A stretch of DNA of 58,851 nucleotides from Solobacterium sp. (GCA_022486705.1 JAKVKC010000017.1:1-58851), one strand, 5' to 3'. Shown: positions 16,375 through 27,485, numbered from the stretch's first letter. Notes: generated by a model not told the origin, from the letters alone. Numbers and translations: made by a program.

Positions 16375-18174
16375 CTATCTCTTGATAGCAGCGGTTGCTT
16401 TGCGCAGGAAAGTCAGATCTTTTCCCTTTAAGTACGGTGTCAGTTCTTTTCTGACTTGTGCATGATAGGCATTGATCTGTGCCAATTCTTCATCATTCAG
16501 AAGAGCAGGTTCAATCGCATCGCGGTCATATGGACAGTACGTGACATTCTGGAACTTCAGCCAATGGCCATAGAAATTTTTGCCATCCGGCACGACCAGA
16601 AGCTCATTTTCAATACGGATGCCAAGCTTATGCGGCAGATAGATGCCTGGTTCATCAGTAACGATCATGCCTGCTTCAAACGGAGCACTTGGACGGGATG
16701 CTGTCGGCATGCCCCAGCGTACGCCATGGACGCCTTCATGGACACCAAGAACGTGTCCGACCCCATGGCCGGTACCGCATTGATAATCAATATTCATATT
16801 CCAGAGCGGCTCTCTGGCTAAAATATCCAGATTGTTGCCGGTCGTTCCCTGCAGGAAATGCGGACGCATCAGTGCCAGATGTCCCTGCAGCACCTTCGTA
16901 TAGAGCGTCTTCTCTTTGGCTGTCAAAGGTCCGACCGCGATCGTGCGGGTGATATCTGTTGTGCCGTCTTTATATGTTCCGCCGGAATCTACGAGTAAGA
17001 ATCCCTTCGGTGCCACTTTCGAGAACTTTTCTTCCGTTGCTGTATAGTGCATCATGGCACCATTTGCCTGATAAGCCGCGATCGTATCAAACGACGGTTC
17101 AATATATTCTTTTCCTTCGGCTCTTAATTCATACAGTTTATTCTGCGCCGAAAGTTCCGTCATTGTTCCCTTAGGTGCTGTTTCCTTCACATAGCGCAGG
17201 AACTTCACCATCGCTGCTCCATCCTTTACATGCGCATGGATCAGATTCCTGATCTCCGTCTTATTCTTGACCGAACGATACCGCATGATCGGTGTCAGCG
17301 CATTATAGATCTGATTATCTGACGAGATCTGCGCATAGAGCTTTGTATTCAGGCTTCTGAGATCAGCCCAGATCGTCTGCTTATGCAGCTTCGAAAGATC
17401 CAATGCCAGCGATTCATAAGGACGCACCGTGACACCATTCTTCTTCAGATATTCTCTGACTTCTTTGGTCACCTGCTTCTTGGCAACATAGTAAGAGACT
17501 TTCCGATTGGTAATTAAAGCAAAGGCATACGCAACTGGCGTACATGGAATATCATTGCCTCTCAGATTCAGCAGCCAGCATGGATCTTCCAGCATTGTCA
17601 AGATCATGACCGATGCTTTCTTTTCTTTCATATCCTGTCTGACTCTGTCAATTCTCGTCTTCGCATCTTCTCCGGTATATTTCTTAGGCAGAATAAATAA
17701 AGGTTCCTGCGGCATGCCCGGACGGTCCTGCCATACCATATCTACCAGATCTTCTGATACATGCATGGCAGCGCCCTTCTGCTTCAAAGCAGCCGACAGG
17801 CCCAAAGCTGCGGATGCCGAAACGACCGAGCCGTCAAAACCAACCAGTCCATTCTTCGGTGTCTCTTCGATCACAAAATCAATTGGGTTGGGAACACCCT
17901 CCTGATGCAGCCTCATCAAAGTGACGCCAGTCCCCTTCAGTTCATCCTCTGCCTGCGTGAAATAGCGGCCGTCTGTCCAAAGTCCCGCAAAATCCTTGGT
18001 GACGATCGTGCATCCCGCATCTCCAGAGAACCCTGACATATACGACTTGCACTTAAAATGATCTGCGGTATATTCCTCCGAGAGATGATCATCTTCATTC
18101 GGAATATAGTACACATCGATCTTTCTATCCTTCATTAATTTTCTTAATGCTGCAATTCTTTCACTGATCTTCAT
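16375..18174 (-). CDS. pepP: Xaa-Pro aminopeptidase (aminopeptidase P, M24B)
   Basis: A 599-residue cytoplasmic metallopeptidase that removes N-terminal residues before proline. It has two creatinase-like N-terminal domains and a pita-bread catalytic domain from about residue 310. The metal ligands are Asp in DSGGTY and DGTTDITRT, His in GHGVGHVLG, and Glu in TDEPGIY and IRIENELLV. This three-domain long form is the eukaryote-like type seen in many gut bacteria. I start at 18174, where GAGGTG stands seven bases upstream, not at the longer frame. Confidence 0.93.
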   Translation of the reverse strand: MKISERIAALRKLMKDRKIDVYYIPNEDDHLSEEYTADHFKCKSYMSGFSGDAGCTIVTKDFAGLWTDGRYFTQAEDELKGTGVTLMRLHQEGVPNPIDFVIEETPKNGLVGFDGSVVSASAALGLSAALKQKGAAMHVSEDLVDMVWQDRPGMPQEPLFILPKKYTGEDAKTRIDRVRQDMKEKKASVMILTMLEDPCWLLNLRGNDIPCTPVAYAFALITNRKVSYYVAKKQVTKEVREYLKKNGVTVRPYESLALDLSKLHKQTIWADLRSLNTKLYAQISSDNQIYNALTPIMRYRSVKNKTEIRNLIHAHVKDGAAMVKFLRYVKETAPKGTMTELSAQNKLYELRAEGKEYIEPSFDTIAAYQANGAMMHYTATEEKFSKVAPKGFLLVDSGGTYKDGTTDITRTIAVGPLTAKEKTLYTKVLQGHLALMRPHFLQGTTGNNLDILAREPLWNMNIDYQCGTGHGVGHVLGVHEGVHGVRWGMPTASRPSAPFEAGMIVTDEPGIYLPHKLGIRIENELLVVPDGKNFYGHWLKFQNVTYCPYDRDAIEPALLNDEELAQINAYHAQVRKELTPYLKGKDLTFLRKATAAIKR

Positions 18175-18284
18175 TATTTTCACCTCGTGTTTCATTATAG
18201 ACAATTCCGCCAAAGAATGCACTGAAACACATTTCTGTATGATCCATGCTTCAATTTTTTACTTTTATTATATGCAAAATGTCA

Positions 18285-18290
18285 TATAAT
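18285..18290 (+). promoter_or_regulatory. Consensus -10 of the DUF1275 gene, apparently leaderless
   Basis: TATAAT ends seven bases before the GTG at 18298, so the expected transcription start falls on the start codon. The -35 (TTTTAT at 16 bases) is weak. Confidence 0.55.
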
Positions 18291-18297
18291 AAGACAC

Positions 18298-18969
18298 GTG
18301 AAATTTGAAACAAAAACAAAACAGATGTCAGAATCTCTTCTCACGATTTCCTGCATTACACTTTCCGGCGGTTTCCAGGATGCCTATACCTATTTTGCCA
18401 GAGGAAAAGTATTTGCGAATGCTGAAACGGGGAATATCGTTCTGATGGCCTCCCATTTCTGCGATCTGGATTTTATCGGTGCACTGCACTATTTCGTACC
18501 TCTGCTGTTCTTTATTTTCGGTGTCTTTATTGCCGAACAGATCGAGGGCTATCATAAGCATCGCAAAAATATCCATTGGCGTCAGATCGTACTGGTGCCG
18601 GAGATCCTTCTGCTTCTGATCAGCGGCTTTCTGTCAGAAGATCTCAATCTGCTGGTGAATTCCATGATCTCCTTTGCCTGTGCTATGCAGGTGCAGGCCT
18701 TCCGCAGATGGAACGGCAATTCCTATGCCAGTACGATGTGCATCGGAAATATCCGCAGCGGCGTAGCCAACTTCTCTGCTTATCTCCGAGACAAAGATCC
18801 TCATGCCCTGCGCCGCTGTGCGGATTACTTCATCGTGATCTTTATCTTCTTTATCGGTACCGGGCTTGGCTTCATTGCCGTAAAGTACTTTCATCTTCAA
18901 GCCATCTGGTTCAGCTGTGCCGCTTTGACATTGGCTGTTCTGTGCATGCATTATAACAATCAGGACTAA
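18298..18969 (+). CDS. YoaK-type DUF1275 membrane protein
   Basis: A 223-residue membrane protein with about six hydrophobic segments. The family signature is at the N-terminus, TLSGGFQDAYTYFARG and FANAETGNIVLM, and again MCIGNIRSG near residue 160. The function of the family is not established; a transport role is likely. It starts with GTG at 18298 directly after a TATAAT box, with no ribosome site before it or before the next in-frame ATG at 18325. It is a single gene with its own terminator, divergent from pepP. Confidence 0.85.
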   Translation: MKFETKTKQMSESLLTISCITLSGGFQDAYTYFARGKVFANAETGNIVLMASHFCDLDFIGALHYFVPLLFFIFGVFIAEQIEGYHKHRKNIHWRQIVLVPEILLLLISGFLSEDLNLLVNSMISFACAMQVQAFRRWNGNSYASTMCIGNIRSGVANFSAYLRDKDPHALRRCADYFIVIFIFFIGTGLGFIAVKYFHLQAIWFSCAALTLAVLCMHYNNQD

Positions 18970-18972
18970 AAA

Positions 18973-19017
18973 GATTCCGCTATCTTTGGACATCAGATAT
19001 CACGGAATCATTTTTTT
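18973..19017 (+). terminator. Terminator of the DUF1275 gene
   Basis: The outer stem GATTCCG/CGGAATC and inner stem TATCT/AGATA are followed by a run of seven T. Confidence 0.8.
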
Positions 19018-19357
19018 ATTTTCGGTCTTTACCGATATGAAATTTTTATTTCAATGTATACAGCTTACGCTGTACTTATGAATCATTCAGTTTTAAGAAA
19101 TACTGTCCATCGGTCCACCCTCATGCAGACTTCTACTTTCTATTCACTTTGCATCTAATTATGGAACCATTTCCTTCTGACGTTTCCCCCAGTTCTTTCT
19201 GCCTTAGCTGAAAGAAACGTTAACTAATATTCCAGCAGTACCTTCTTCATGAGAGATGCCCTCCTTTGACCTTCTTTCTTTTCAGGTCTCTCTATCTGAC
19301 TTCAATATACTGCATTGCCAATGAATTACCAGTCTGTCCAAAGCACTTTTTTTGTCC
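19018..19357. other. Gene-free stretch with three small hairpins
   Basis: No credible gene on either strand. Three short perfect stem-loops with four-base loops follow each other: TCGGT/ACCGA (19022-19035), GAAAT/ATTTC (19039-19052) and TACAGC/GCTGTA (19059-19074). The rest is pyrimidine-rich on the plus strand. On the minus strand AAAGGAGGGC precedes an eight-codon frame (MKKVLLEY). It may be a decayed element or an unlisted small RNA; neither can be shown. Confidence 0.35.
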
Positions 19358-19363
19358 TATAAT
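19335..19363 (+). promoter_or_regulatory. Promoter of nudC and the GH13 gene
   Basis: TATAAT (19358-19363) with a poor -35 (TGTCCA, 19335-19340) at 17 bases. A strong AGGAGGG ribosome site precedes the ATG at 19414. Confidence 0.55.
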
Positions 19364-19413
19364 ATAACTGTTGGGTCACTGAGACCTATTTTTATTTTCA
19401 GGAGGGACTGCAT

Positions 19414-20220
19414 ATGTATCAGGACATTGCGCCGCATATTTACCATAATCCGTACCATCCATGTGCACCAAAGGCAGGAGACGTCATTCTCGGCTATGAG
19501 GGCGATCAGATCCTGATGAAAGAAGACGGTACCTTTCTTCATTATGAAGAATGCCGGCAGGAACATGATTTTCAATATCTCTTTGCTATCAATCAGATCC
19601 ATTTCTATCTAAGCGATCTTGCCAATGAAGACCATATGCAGAAGGTCTCGTATCGCGCAATGCGCACATATGAACCATCTCATCTAGCTTTTGCGGCAAT
19701 CACAGGATGGCAGCTGTATCAATGGTACCGAGATCAGAAATACTGCGGAAGATGCGGTGAAGAAATGCATCCGGATACTGCGGAGCGCGCGATGCGCTGT
19801 CCGAAATGCGGCAATCTTGTCTATCCAAAGATCATGCCGGCAGTCATTGTCGGCATCCGCAATGAAAAAGGACAGATCCTGCTGACCAAATATGCGAACC
19901 GGCCTTATACAAAATTTGCCCTGGTCGCTGGCTTTGCAGAGATTGGTGAAACAATTGAAGAGACCATAAAGCGTGAAGTCAAAGAAGAAACGGATCTCGA
20001 TGTGACCGACCTGACTTTCTATAAGAGCCAGCCTTGGTCTTTCTCTTCTACTCTGCTCTTCGGCTTTTGGGCACATGCGGACAGCCATCAGCCCATCCTC
20101 ATGGATGACGGTGAGCTGAAAGAAGCTGCCTGGTATGACCGTGATGTCAATGTCGACAATCTGGATCAAGCCTCTCTTACCGCCGAGATGATCCGCGTTT
20201 ATAAGAAGGGATTGGACTGA
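19414..20220 (+). CDS. nudC: NAD(+)/NADH diphosphatase NudC
   Basis: A 268-residue Nudix hydrolase that cleaves NADH and can remove NAD caps from RNA 5' ends. It has an N-terminal domain, a zinc ribbon with Cys111, Cys114, Cys129 and Cys132 (CGRCG, CPKCG), a Nudix box at about 173-195 (GFAEIGE to EET), and the NudC-specific SQPWSFSS at 205, a variant of SQPWPFPxS. It lies two bases upstream of the GH13 gene and is co-transcribed with it. Confidence 0.94.
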   Translation: MYQDIAPHIYHNPYHPCAPKAGDVILGYEGDQILMKEDGTFLHYEECRQEHDFQYLFAINQIHFYLSDLANEDHMQKVSYRAMRTYEPSHLAFAAITGWQLYQWYRDQKYCGRCGEEMHPDTAERAMRCPKCGNLVYPKIMPAVIVGIRNEKGQILLTKYANRPYTKFALVAGFAEIGETIEETIKREVKEETDLDVTDLTFYKSQPWSFSSTLLFGFWAHADSHQPILMDDGELKEAAWYDRDVNVDNLDQASLTAEMIRVYKKGLD

Positions 20221-20222
20221 TC

Positions 20223-21539
20223 ATGGATTTCAATCAGGTCATCTATCAGATCTACCCGTTAGGCTTCTGCGGGGCACCGAAAGAAAATGATCATATTCTC
20301 TCGCATCGCATTTTAAAAGTACTTGAATGGATCCCGCATTTTCAAAAGCTAGGCATTACCGCCGTTTTATTCAACCCGGTATTTGCTTCTGACCGGCATG
20401 GCTATGATACCGATGACTACGCGCAGATCGACTGCCGCTTAGGCACCAATGAAGATTTCAAAAAAGTATGCGATGCGCTGCATGAAAAAAATATCAAAGT
20501 CATTCTGGATGGTGTCTTCAACCACGTCGGCAGAGGCTTCGGCTATTTTCAGGATGTCATCAAGAACCGTGATGCATCCCCATATAAAGATTGGTTCATC
20601 TGCAATTTTGATGATCCCAATGGACCGGATGGCTTCTACTATGAAGGATGGGAAGGACATCAGGAATTGGTAAAGCTGAACCTGCAGCAGGAAGCTGTAC
20701 GGAGATATCTGCTGGAGAGGGCCGATCAATGGATCGCCGAATTCGGCATTGATGGACTGCGCCTGGATGTTGCCTATATGGTGGATCGGTCATTCATGCA
20801 TGAACTGTGCGATCATATCCGTTCTTACGATCCGGAATTCTTTTTCTTAGGAGAAATGATCGGCGGAGACTACAACGAATTGATGAAAGACAGTCTGCTG
20901 GACTCCGTAACGAACTATGAATGCCGCAAGGGACTGTATTCCAGCATGAACTCGCATAATCTGTTTGAGATCGGCTATTCCTTGAATCGGCAGTTCGGCA
21001 ATGATCAATGGTGCCTCTATCAGGGAAAGCATCTGCTCTCCTTCACTGACAATCATGATGTCAATCGCCTGGCCAGTGAATTGGAAAATGCCAAGGATCT
21101 TCCTCTTACCTATGCCCTGATGTATGCAATGCCAGGGATCCCATGTATCTACTATGGCAGTGAATGGGGTGCAGAAGGCAAGCGGACAGATTGGTCCGAT
21201 GATGCCCTGCGTCCATGCTTCACCAAACCAGAATGGAATCCTCTGACTGCGCTATTGGCGCAATTGGATACCTTGAGAAAAAACTATGCGGTCTTTACCG
21301 ATGGCGACTATAAGCAGCTCTATCTGCAGAATGAACAGATGGTCTTCCGCCGCAGAAATGACGCTGGTCAGCTGACCTTCGCCATCAATATCGCTGATCA
21401 TGCGGCGCATATTGACTTTGATGCAGAAGTTGAAAACGGCATTGATCTCTATGCTAAGAAAAAGGTCAATTTCCAGAAAGGAATTGACCTGAAGCAGAAA
21501 TCATTCTGTTTCTATTACACCGATTGGATCAAGGAATAA
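20223..21539 (+). CDS. Alpha-amylase family glycoside hydrolase (GH13)
   Basis: A 438-residue intracellular GH13 enzyme (no signal peptide), likely acting on maltodextrin or a related oligosaccharide. The four conserved regions are DGVFNH, GLRLDVA with the nucleophile Asp, GEMIGG with the acid/base Glu, and FTDNHD. A (beta/alpha)8 barrel covers most of the protein and a short beta domain ends it. It resembles the neopullulanase/cyclomaltodextrinase side of the family but lacks their N-terminal domain. It is translationally close to nudC (two-base gap). Confidence 0.9.
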   Translation: MDFNQVIYQIYPLGFCGAPKENDHILSHRILKVLEWIPHFQKLGITAVLFNPVFASDRHGYDTDDYAQIDCRLGTNEDFKKVCDALHEKNIKVILDGVFNHVGRGFGYFQDVIKNRDASPYKDWFICNFDDPNGPDGFYYEGWEGHQELVKLNLQQEAVRRYLLERADQWIAEFGIDGLRLDVAYMVDRSFMHELCDHIRSYDPEFFFLGEMIGGDYNELMKDSLLDSVTNYECRKGLYSSMNSHNLFEIGYSLNRQFGNDQWCLYQGKHLLSFTDNHDVNRLASELENAKDLPLTYALMYAMPGIPCIYYGSEWGAEGKRTDWSDDALRPCFTKPEWNPLTALLAQLDTLRKNYAVFTDGDYKQLYLQNEQMVFRRRNDAGQLTFAINIADHAAHIDFDAEVENGIDLYAKKKVNFQKGIDLKQKSFCFYYTDWIKE

Positions 21540-21566
21540 GTTCACTTTGCGTGAGCTTATTTTTTT

Positions 21567-21568
<2 letters not shown>
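21535..21568 (+). terminator. Terminator of the nudC-GH13 unit
   Basis: The stem AATAAGTTCAC/GTGAGCTTATT has a five-base loop and is followed by a long T run. It contains the GH13 stop codon. Confidence 0.9.
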
Positions 21569-23051
<1,483 letters not shown>

Positions 23052-23053
23052 TC

Positions 23054-23059
23054 ATTATA
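23054..23059 (-). promoter_or_regulatory. -10 of the GH1 gene
   Basis: TATAAT on the minus strand, 26 bases before the ATG. No good -35 was seen. Confidence 0.45.
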
Positions 23060-23103
23060 GCTATTTCTGCCGCTGATCATGCCTGAATCAATTCCAACCT
23101 TTG

Positions 23104-23137
23104 GAAAAGAAAACATGCAGCAATTTCTTCTGCATGT
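23104..23137 (-). terminator. Terminator of the secA-prfB-rluA unit
   Basis: The perfect stem ACATGCAG/CTGCATGT has a nine-base loop and is followed by TTTCTTTT on the minus strand, next to the stop of the pseudouridine synthase gene. Confidence 0.88.
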
Positions 23138-23138
23138 A

Positions 23139-24020
23139 TCATTTCTTCAGCAGTTTCTGCATATCTTCCGGCAGCGGTGCTTCCGCCAGGATCTCACTGC
23201 CATTGAATGGCTGTTTCATGGCAATGCGTACACAGTGAAGTGCCGGTCTGGCAATCTCATTCGATTTTCCGCCATACAGCGAATCGCCCATCAGAGGATG
23301 GGATACCGAAGCCATGCCTGCCCTGATCTGATGCGTCCGTCCGGTGCGGATCGAAACTTCCAATAAAGAACGGTCTGCATATTCTTGGAGAACTTTATAG
23401 TCTGTAATGCACAGCTGTCCTTCTTCACTGATCTTCCGATCTTTGAAGCCTGGGACTTTTGCAAGACGGTACTGCAGCGTTCCCTGTTTCTTAGCAAAGA
23501 TGCCTTTGGCAACCGCATAATACGTCTTATGCAGGATCTGTTCACTTCTTTCTTTTGATAAGCGGGCAGCACTTGGCTGGTTCTTGGCATAGCACATCAC
23601 ACCTGAAACATCCTTATCCAAGCGGCCGACAGCACGGATCGTGAATTTCTGTCCTTGATAATAGCTCTGCAGAAGCGTGCCCATATCATCTCCCTGATGT
23701 TCATGGGAAGGATGGCATGCCATGCCGGCAGGCTTATTGACAAGAACAAGATCTTCGTCTTCATACAGGATCTCCGGCTTTTCCGGCAGGTATCCTAGAT
23801 GGATGCCATCAATTTCCGGGAAAATGATCTTCAGCTGGTCACCGGTCTTTACACACTGCGATACACGGCATGTCTCCCCATTCAGCAGAATGCCGGAAGA
23901 GAACTTCAAGCGCGAGATCTCTCTTCTGCTCAATCCCTCTTTCTTTGATAAAACGGCCTTTACTGCAAGGCCGCTTTCATTTTCTTCAATTGTGATCAGT
24001 ATTGTCTTACGCATTGTCAT
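23139..24020 (-). CDS. RluA-family RNA pseudouridine synthase
   Basis: A 293-residue enzyme converting uridine to pseudouridine in rRNA or tRNA. An S4-like RNA-binding segment (LSRREISRLKFSSGILLNG) covers about 25-70, then the catalytic domain with GRLDKDVSGV holding the catalytic Asp (Val replaces the usual Thr), and RTGRTHQIRAGMASV. It overlaps prfB by 14 bases, so translation is coupled and the start (ATG at 24020, or 24014) has no clear ribosome site of its own. The exact target base is unknown. Confidence 0.88.
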   Translation of the reverse strand: MTMRKTILITIEENESGLAVKAVLSKKEGLSRREISRLKFSSGILLNGETCRVSQCVKTGDQLKIIFPEIDGIHLGYLPEKPEILYEDEDLVLVNKPAGMACHPSHEHQGDDMGTLLQSYYQGQKFTIRAVGRLDKDVSGVMCYAKNQPSAARLSKERSEQILHKTYYAVAKGIFAKKQGTLQYRLAKVPGFKDRKISEEGQLCITDYKVLQEYADRSLLEVSIRTGRTHQIRAGMASVSHPLMGDSLYGGKSNEIARPALHCVRIAMKQPFNGSEILAEAPLPEDMQKLLKK

Positions 24021-25122
24021 CACTGGCGATCTGCGATCTAAGATAGCTGTCAATAAAGCCATCCAGATCTCCATCCATGACAGCCTGGATATTGCCTACT
24101 TCGAAACCTGTACGCAGATCCTTGACCATCGTATACGGCGCAAACACATAGGAACGGATCTGAGAGCCCCATTCATTTGCTTTGACCTCGCCCTTGATAT
24201 CGCGCATTCTCTGTTCCTGTTCCTGGATCTTTAAACGGAGGAGCTTTGATTTCAGCATTGTCATGCATGTTTCACGATTCTGCAGCTGCGAACGCTGAGT
24301 CTGGCAGAAGACTGTAATGCCTGTCGGCTTATGTGTCATTCTGACGGCAGAGTCTGTCTTATTGATATGCTGTCCGCCGGCACCGGAAGAACGCATCGTA
24401 ACAACTTCCAGATCGCGCTCATCGATATCGATATCCATATCATCTTCAAACTGCGGCACAACTTCTACCGAAGCAAAAGAAGTATGTCTTCTTGCATTGG
24501 CATCAAACGGTGAAATGCGCACCAAACGATGCACACCATTCTCCGCTTTCAGATAGCCATAGGCCATCGAGCCTTCAATCAGTACGGAACATGATTTCAT
24601 GCCGGCTTCTTCACCTTCCTGATAATCCATCAGGGTGATCTTAAAGCCTCTTCTTTCAGCCCAGCGCATATACATGCGGTACAGCATGCCTGCCCAATCC
24701 ATCGCTTCTGTTCCGCCAGCACCAGGATGTATTTCAAGGATCGCATTATGATCATCATACGGTCCGGACAGCAGTACCTGGATCTCGAATTCACCGAACT
24801 TCTTCATCGTATCCGTGTATTCTTCCTGGACCAGATCATTCATATCCTGATCAAAAGTCACCTGCAGATCAGCCACGCTGGCATTGAGATCATTGAGCTC
24901 ATTCATCAATGAATCATGCGCATCTGTCAATGCCTTCATCTGATTGGTCTCACGGATCAGCTTCTGTGCCTTTTTCTGATCATTCCAGAAATCCGGTTCG
25001 GTCATTTCCGCATTATTGCTGGCAATGCTCTTCCGTTTTCCATCCAGATCCAAAGATTTTCCAATTGACGTCAGCTTCGCTAAGTTCTTGGCGATACTGA
25101 CTTTCATATCATACAGTTCCAT
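24007..25122 (-). CDS. prfB: Peptide chain release factor 2
   Basis: Recognises UAA and UGA and triggers peptide release. The protein has 371 residues, with the RF2 tripeptide SPF (RISPFDANARR) for stop recognition and the catalytic GGQ (SSGAGGQHINK). Most bacteria make RF2 through a +1 frameshift at CUU-UGA near codon 25. Here the gene is one continuous frame: TCT-TTG-GAT stands where the slip site lies in Bacillus, and no in-frame TGA is present. The start overlaps the secA stop (TAATG). Confidence 0.96.
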   Translation of the reverse strand: MELYDMKVSIAKNLAKLTSIGKSLDLDGKRKSIASNNAEMTEPDFWNDQKKAQKLIRETNQMKALTDAHDSLMNELNDLNASVADLQVTFDQDMNDLVQEEYTDTMKKFGEFEIQVLLSGPYDDHNAILEIHPGAGGTEAMDWAGMLYRMYMRWAERRGFKITLMDYQEGEEAGMKSCSVLIEGSMAYGYLKAENGVHRLVRISPFDANARRHTSFASVEVVPQFEDDMDIDIDERDLEVVTMRSSGAGGQHINKTDSAVRMTHKPTGITVFCQTQRSQLQNRETCMTMLKSKLLRLKIQEQEQRMRDIKGEVKANEWGSQIRSYVFAPYTMVKDLRTGFEVGNIQAVMDGDLDGFIDSYLRSQIASDDNA

Positions 25123-27485
25123 TATGCCTCCTTTGATGCAGGTTCAGCCGGCAGCACTCTGACATTCATGCAGAAAGCTACGATCTCCTGCGCAATGGTA
25201 TGCATCATATCTTCAAACAGAGAGTATCCTTCCTGCACATATGCCTGCAGCGGATTTGCCTGTGCATAAGAGCGCAGACCGATGCCGTCTCTCAATTTTG
25301 ACATCGTATCAATATGATTCGACCATGCCCGGTCGATCGTCCGCAGTGACATTTCCTTTTCCATCGGCTTGATCTGTACCTTTACCGGTTCGATCTTATT
25401 CTGATAGTATGCCCATGCCTTCTGATCAACTAGATCGATCACATCCGCTCTGGACTTGCCGGCTACATCTTCCGGCTTGATCAGATCCTTGAACCCGATC
25501 TTATTCAGGCCCTCGATTAGTCCGTTTGCATCGATCTCTTCATTCTTGCTGTCAGGATTGATATTTGATGCAACAACATCAGAGACCACGCGCTTGAACA
25601 TATCTTCAATGACCGTATGAACATCTTCATTCTCCAGAATGAAGTCTCTCTCTTTATACATTGTTTCTCTCTGCTGGCGCATGACATCATCATACTGCAG
25701 CAGCTGTTTGCGGGCATCATAGTTCACGCCTTCCACTCTCTTCTGTGCCGAAGAGATCGACTTGGTGACCGTCTTGGATTCTACTGCAACATCGCCCAAG
25801 GACTTGAACAAGCCTTCCATGCGCTCCGAACCGAACCGGATCATCAGATCATCCTGTACAGATACATAGAAACGTGACATGCCAGGATCGCCCTGTCTGC
25901 CAGAACGTCCTCTCAGCTGATTATCAATACGTCTCGATTCATGACGTTCCGAACCTAAGACACATAATCCGCCAAGTTCTCTGACACCTTCGCCCAGTTT
26001 GATATCCGTTCCACGTCCTGCCATATTGGTCGCAATAGTAACAGAGCCTTTCTGACCGGCACGCGCAATGATCTCCGCTTCACGTTCATGATTCTTTGCA
26101 TTCAGTACATTATGCGGGATCTTTCTTTCCGTCAGATACTGAGAGATCAGTTCGGAAGTCTCGACCGCGATCGTACCGACCAAGATCGGCTGACCGGCTT
26201 CATGTCTTTCCTTGACTTCTTCGACCAGTGCATTGAACTTCGCTGCCTTTGTACCATAGACAGCATCTGGATAATCAATTCGCTGGATCGGCTTATTGGT
26301 AGGAATATCCACAACATACATGTTATAGATCTCCAGGAATTCTTCTTCCTCTGTCTTTGCCGTACCAGTCATGCCGGCAAGCTTATCGTATAAGCGGAAG
26401 AAATTCTGGTAAGTGATCGTAGCCAAAGTCGTTGTCTCCTGCTTGATAGAGATTCCTTCCTTAGCTTCCACTGCCTGATGGAGCCCATCAGACCACTGTC
26501 TTCCCTTCATCAGACGTCCTGTATTCGGATCGACAATCACGATCTCATCATCTGTTTCATCGACAACATAATCAATATCCTTTGCCATGACATAATTAGC
26601 CCGCAGAGCCTGATTGATATGATGCAGCAGCTGTACATGCGAAAGATTGAACAGATTGTCTACCTTAAAGAGCTTCTCAGCTTTGGCAATGCCCTGTTCG
26701 CTCAGCTGGACCGTCTTTGCCTTGACATCGATCTCATAATCTTCATCTTCTTTTAAATGCTTCACAAAACGATCGGCCTGCAGATATAAGTTGGCCGTCT
26801 GCTTCTGTCCGCCGGAAATGATCAGAGGTGTACGGGATTCATCGATCAGGATCGAATCCACTTCATCCACCAAAGCAAAGTGCAGTCCTCTTAAAACACG
26901 GTCATTAATATTTGTGACCATGTTGTCACGCAGATAATCAAAGCCAAGTTCACTGTTTGTTGTATATGTAATATCACAGAGATAGGCAGCTTTCTTCTGT
27001 GCCTTGGTTAGCTGTCTCAGGTTCAGTCCAACGCTCAGTCCTAAGAACTGATGGATCGCACCCATCCATTCCGAGTCACGCTTGGAAAGATATTCATTGA
27101 CGGTAACAACATGAACACCTTTTCCGCTCAAGGCATTCAAATAGACAGCCATGACAGATGTCAATGTCTTGCCTTCGCCTGTCTTCATTTCAGCAATATC
27201 GCCGCCCTGCATAACAGCAGCGCCCATCAGCTGAACGGGATATGGGAATTCACCGATCACTCTGCGGCAGGCTTCTCTTGCCGTAGCAAAAGCATCCGCG
27301 AAAATATCATCTTCCGTTTCACCATTTGCCAATCTTTCTTTGAGCTTCGGGGTCATCGCCTTCAGTTCATCATCTGACATAGCAGCATATTTTTCTTCCA
27401 GTGCTAATACAGGCTGGATCTTTGATTCAATCTTCTTAATTTTTCTAGCATCCTCATTAAAGAGGTTGGAAAGGAATGTAGCCAT
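25122..27485 (-). CDS. secA: Preprotein translocase ATPase SecA
   Basis: The motor of Sec protein export, at the membrane with SecYEG. It has 787 residues. Walker A is in MKTGEGKTLTSV, followed by DEAD-like VDEVDSIL, the preprotein cross-linking domain, GRGTDI and RGRSGRQGDPG in motor 2, and the helical scaffold. The protein ends at about where the C-terminal linker begins and lacks the zinc-binding SEC-C domain, as in several Firmicutes lineages. AGGAGG precedes the ATG and a consensus promoter lies at 27522-27550. Confidence 0.97.
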   Translation of the reverse strand: MATFLSNLFNEDARKIKKIESKIQPVLALEEKYAAMSDDELKAMTPKLKERLANGETEDDIFADAFATAREACRRVIGEFPYPVQLMGAAVMQGGDIAEMKTGEGKTLTSVMAVYLNALSGKGVHVVTVNEYLSKRDSEWMGAIHQFLGLSVGLNLRQLTKAQKKAAYLCDITYTTNSELGFDYLRDNMVTNINDRVLRGLHFALVDEVDSILIDESRTPLIISGGQKQTANLYLQADRFVKHLKEDEDYEIDVKAKTVQLSEQGIAKAEKLFKVDNLFNLSHVQLLHHINQALRANYVMAKDIDYVVDETDDEIVIVDPNTGRLMKGRQWSDGLHQAVEAKEGISIKQETTTLATITYQNFFRLYDKLAGMTGTAKTEEEEFLEIYNMYVVDIPTNKPIQRIDYPDAVYGTKAAKFNALVEEVKERHEAGQPILVGTIAVETSELISQYLTERKIPHNVLNAKNHEREAEIIARAGQKGSVTIATNMAGRGTDIKLGEGVRELGGLCVLGSERHESRRIDNQLRGRSGRQGDPGMSRFYVSVQDDLMIRFGSERMEGLFKSLGDVAVESKTVTKSISSAQKRVEGVNYDARKQLLQYDDVMRQQRETMYKERDFILENEDVHTVIEDMFKRVVSDVVASNINPDSKNEEIDANGLIEGLNKIGFKDLIKPEDVAGKSRADVIDLVDQKAWAYYQNKIEPVKVQIKPMEKEMSLRTIDRAWSNHIDTMSKLRDGIGLRSYAQANPLQAYVQEGYSLFEDMMHTIAQEIVAFCMNVRVLPAEPASKEA

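Noticed and set aside
19111-19121. T-box-like motif AGGGTGGACCG on the minus strand
   Set aside because: It lacks the base between GG and ACCG of the T-box consensus, no terminator that pairs with it was found, and no minus-strand biosynthesis or tRNA ligase gene follows.
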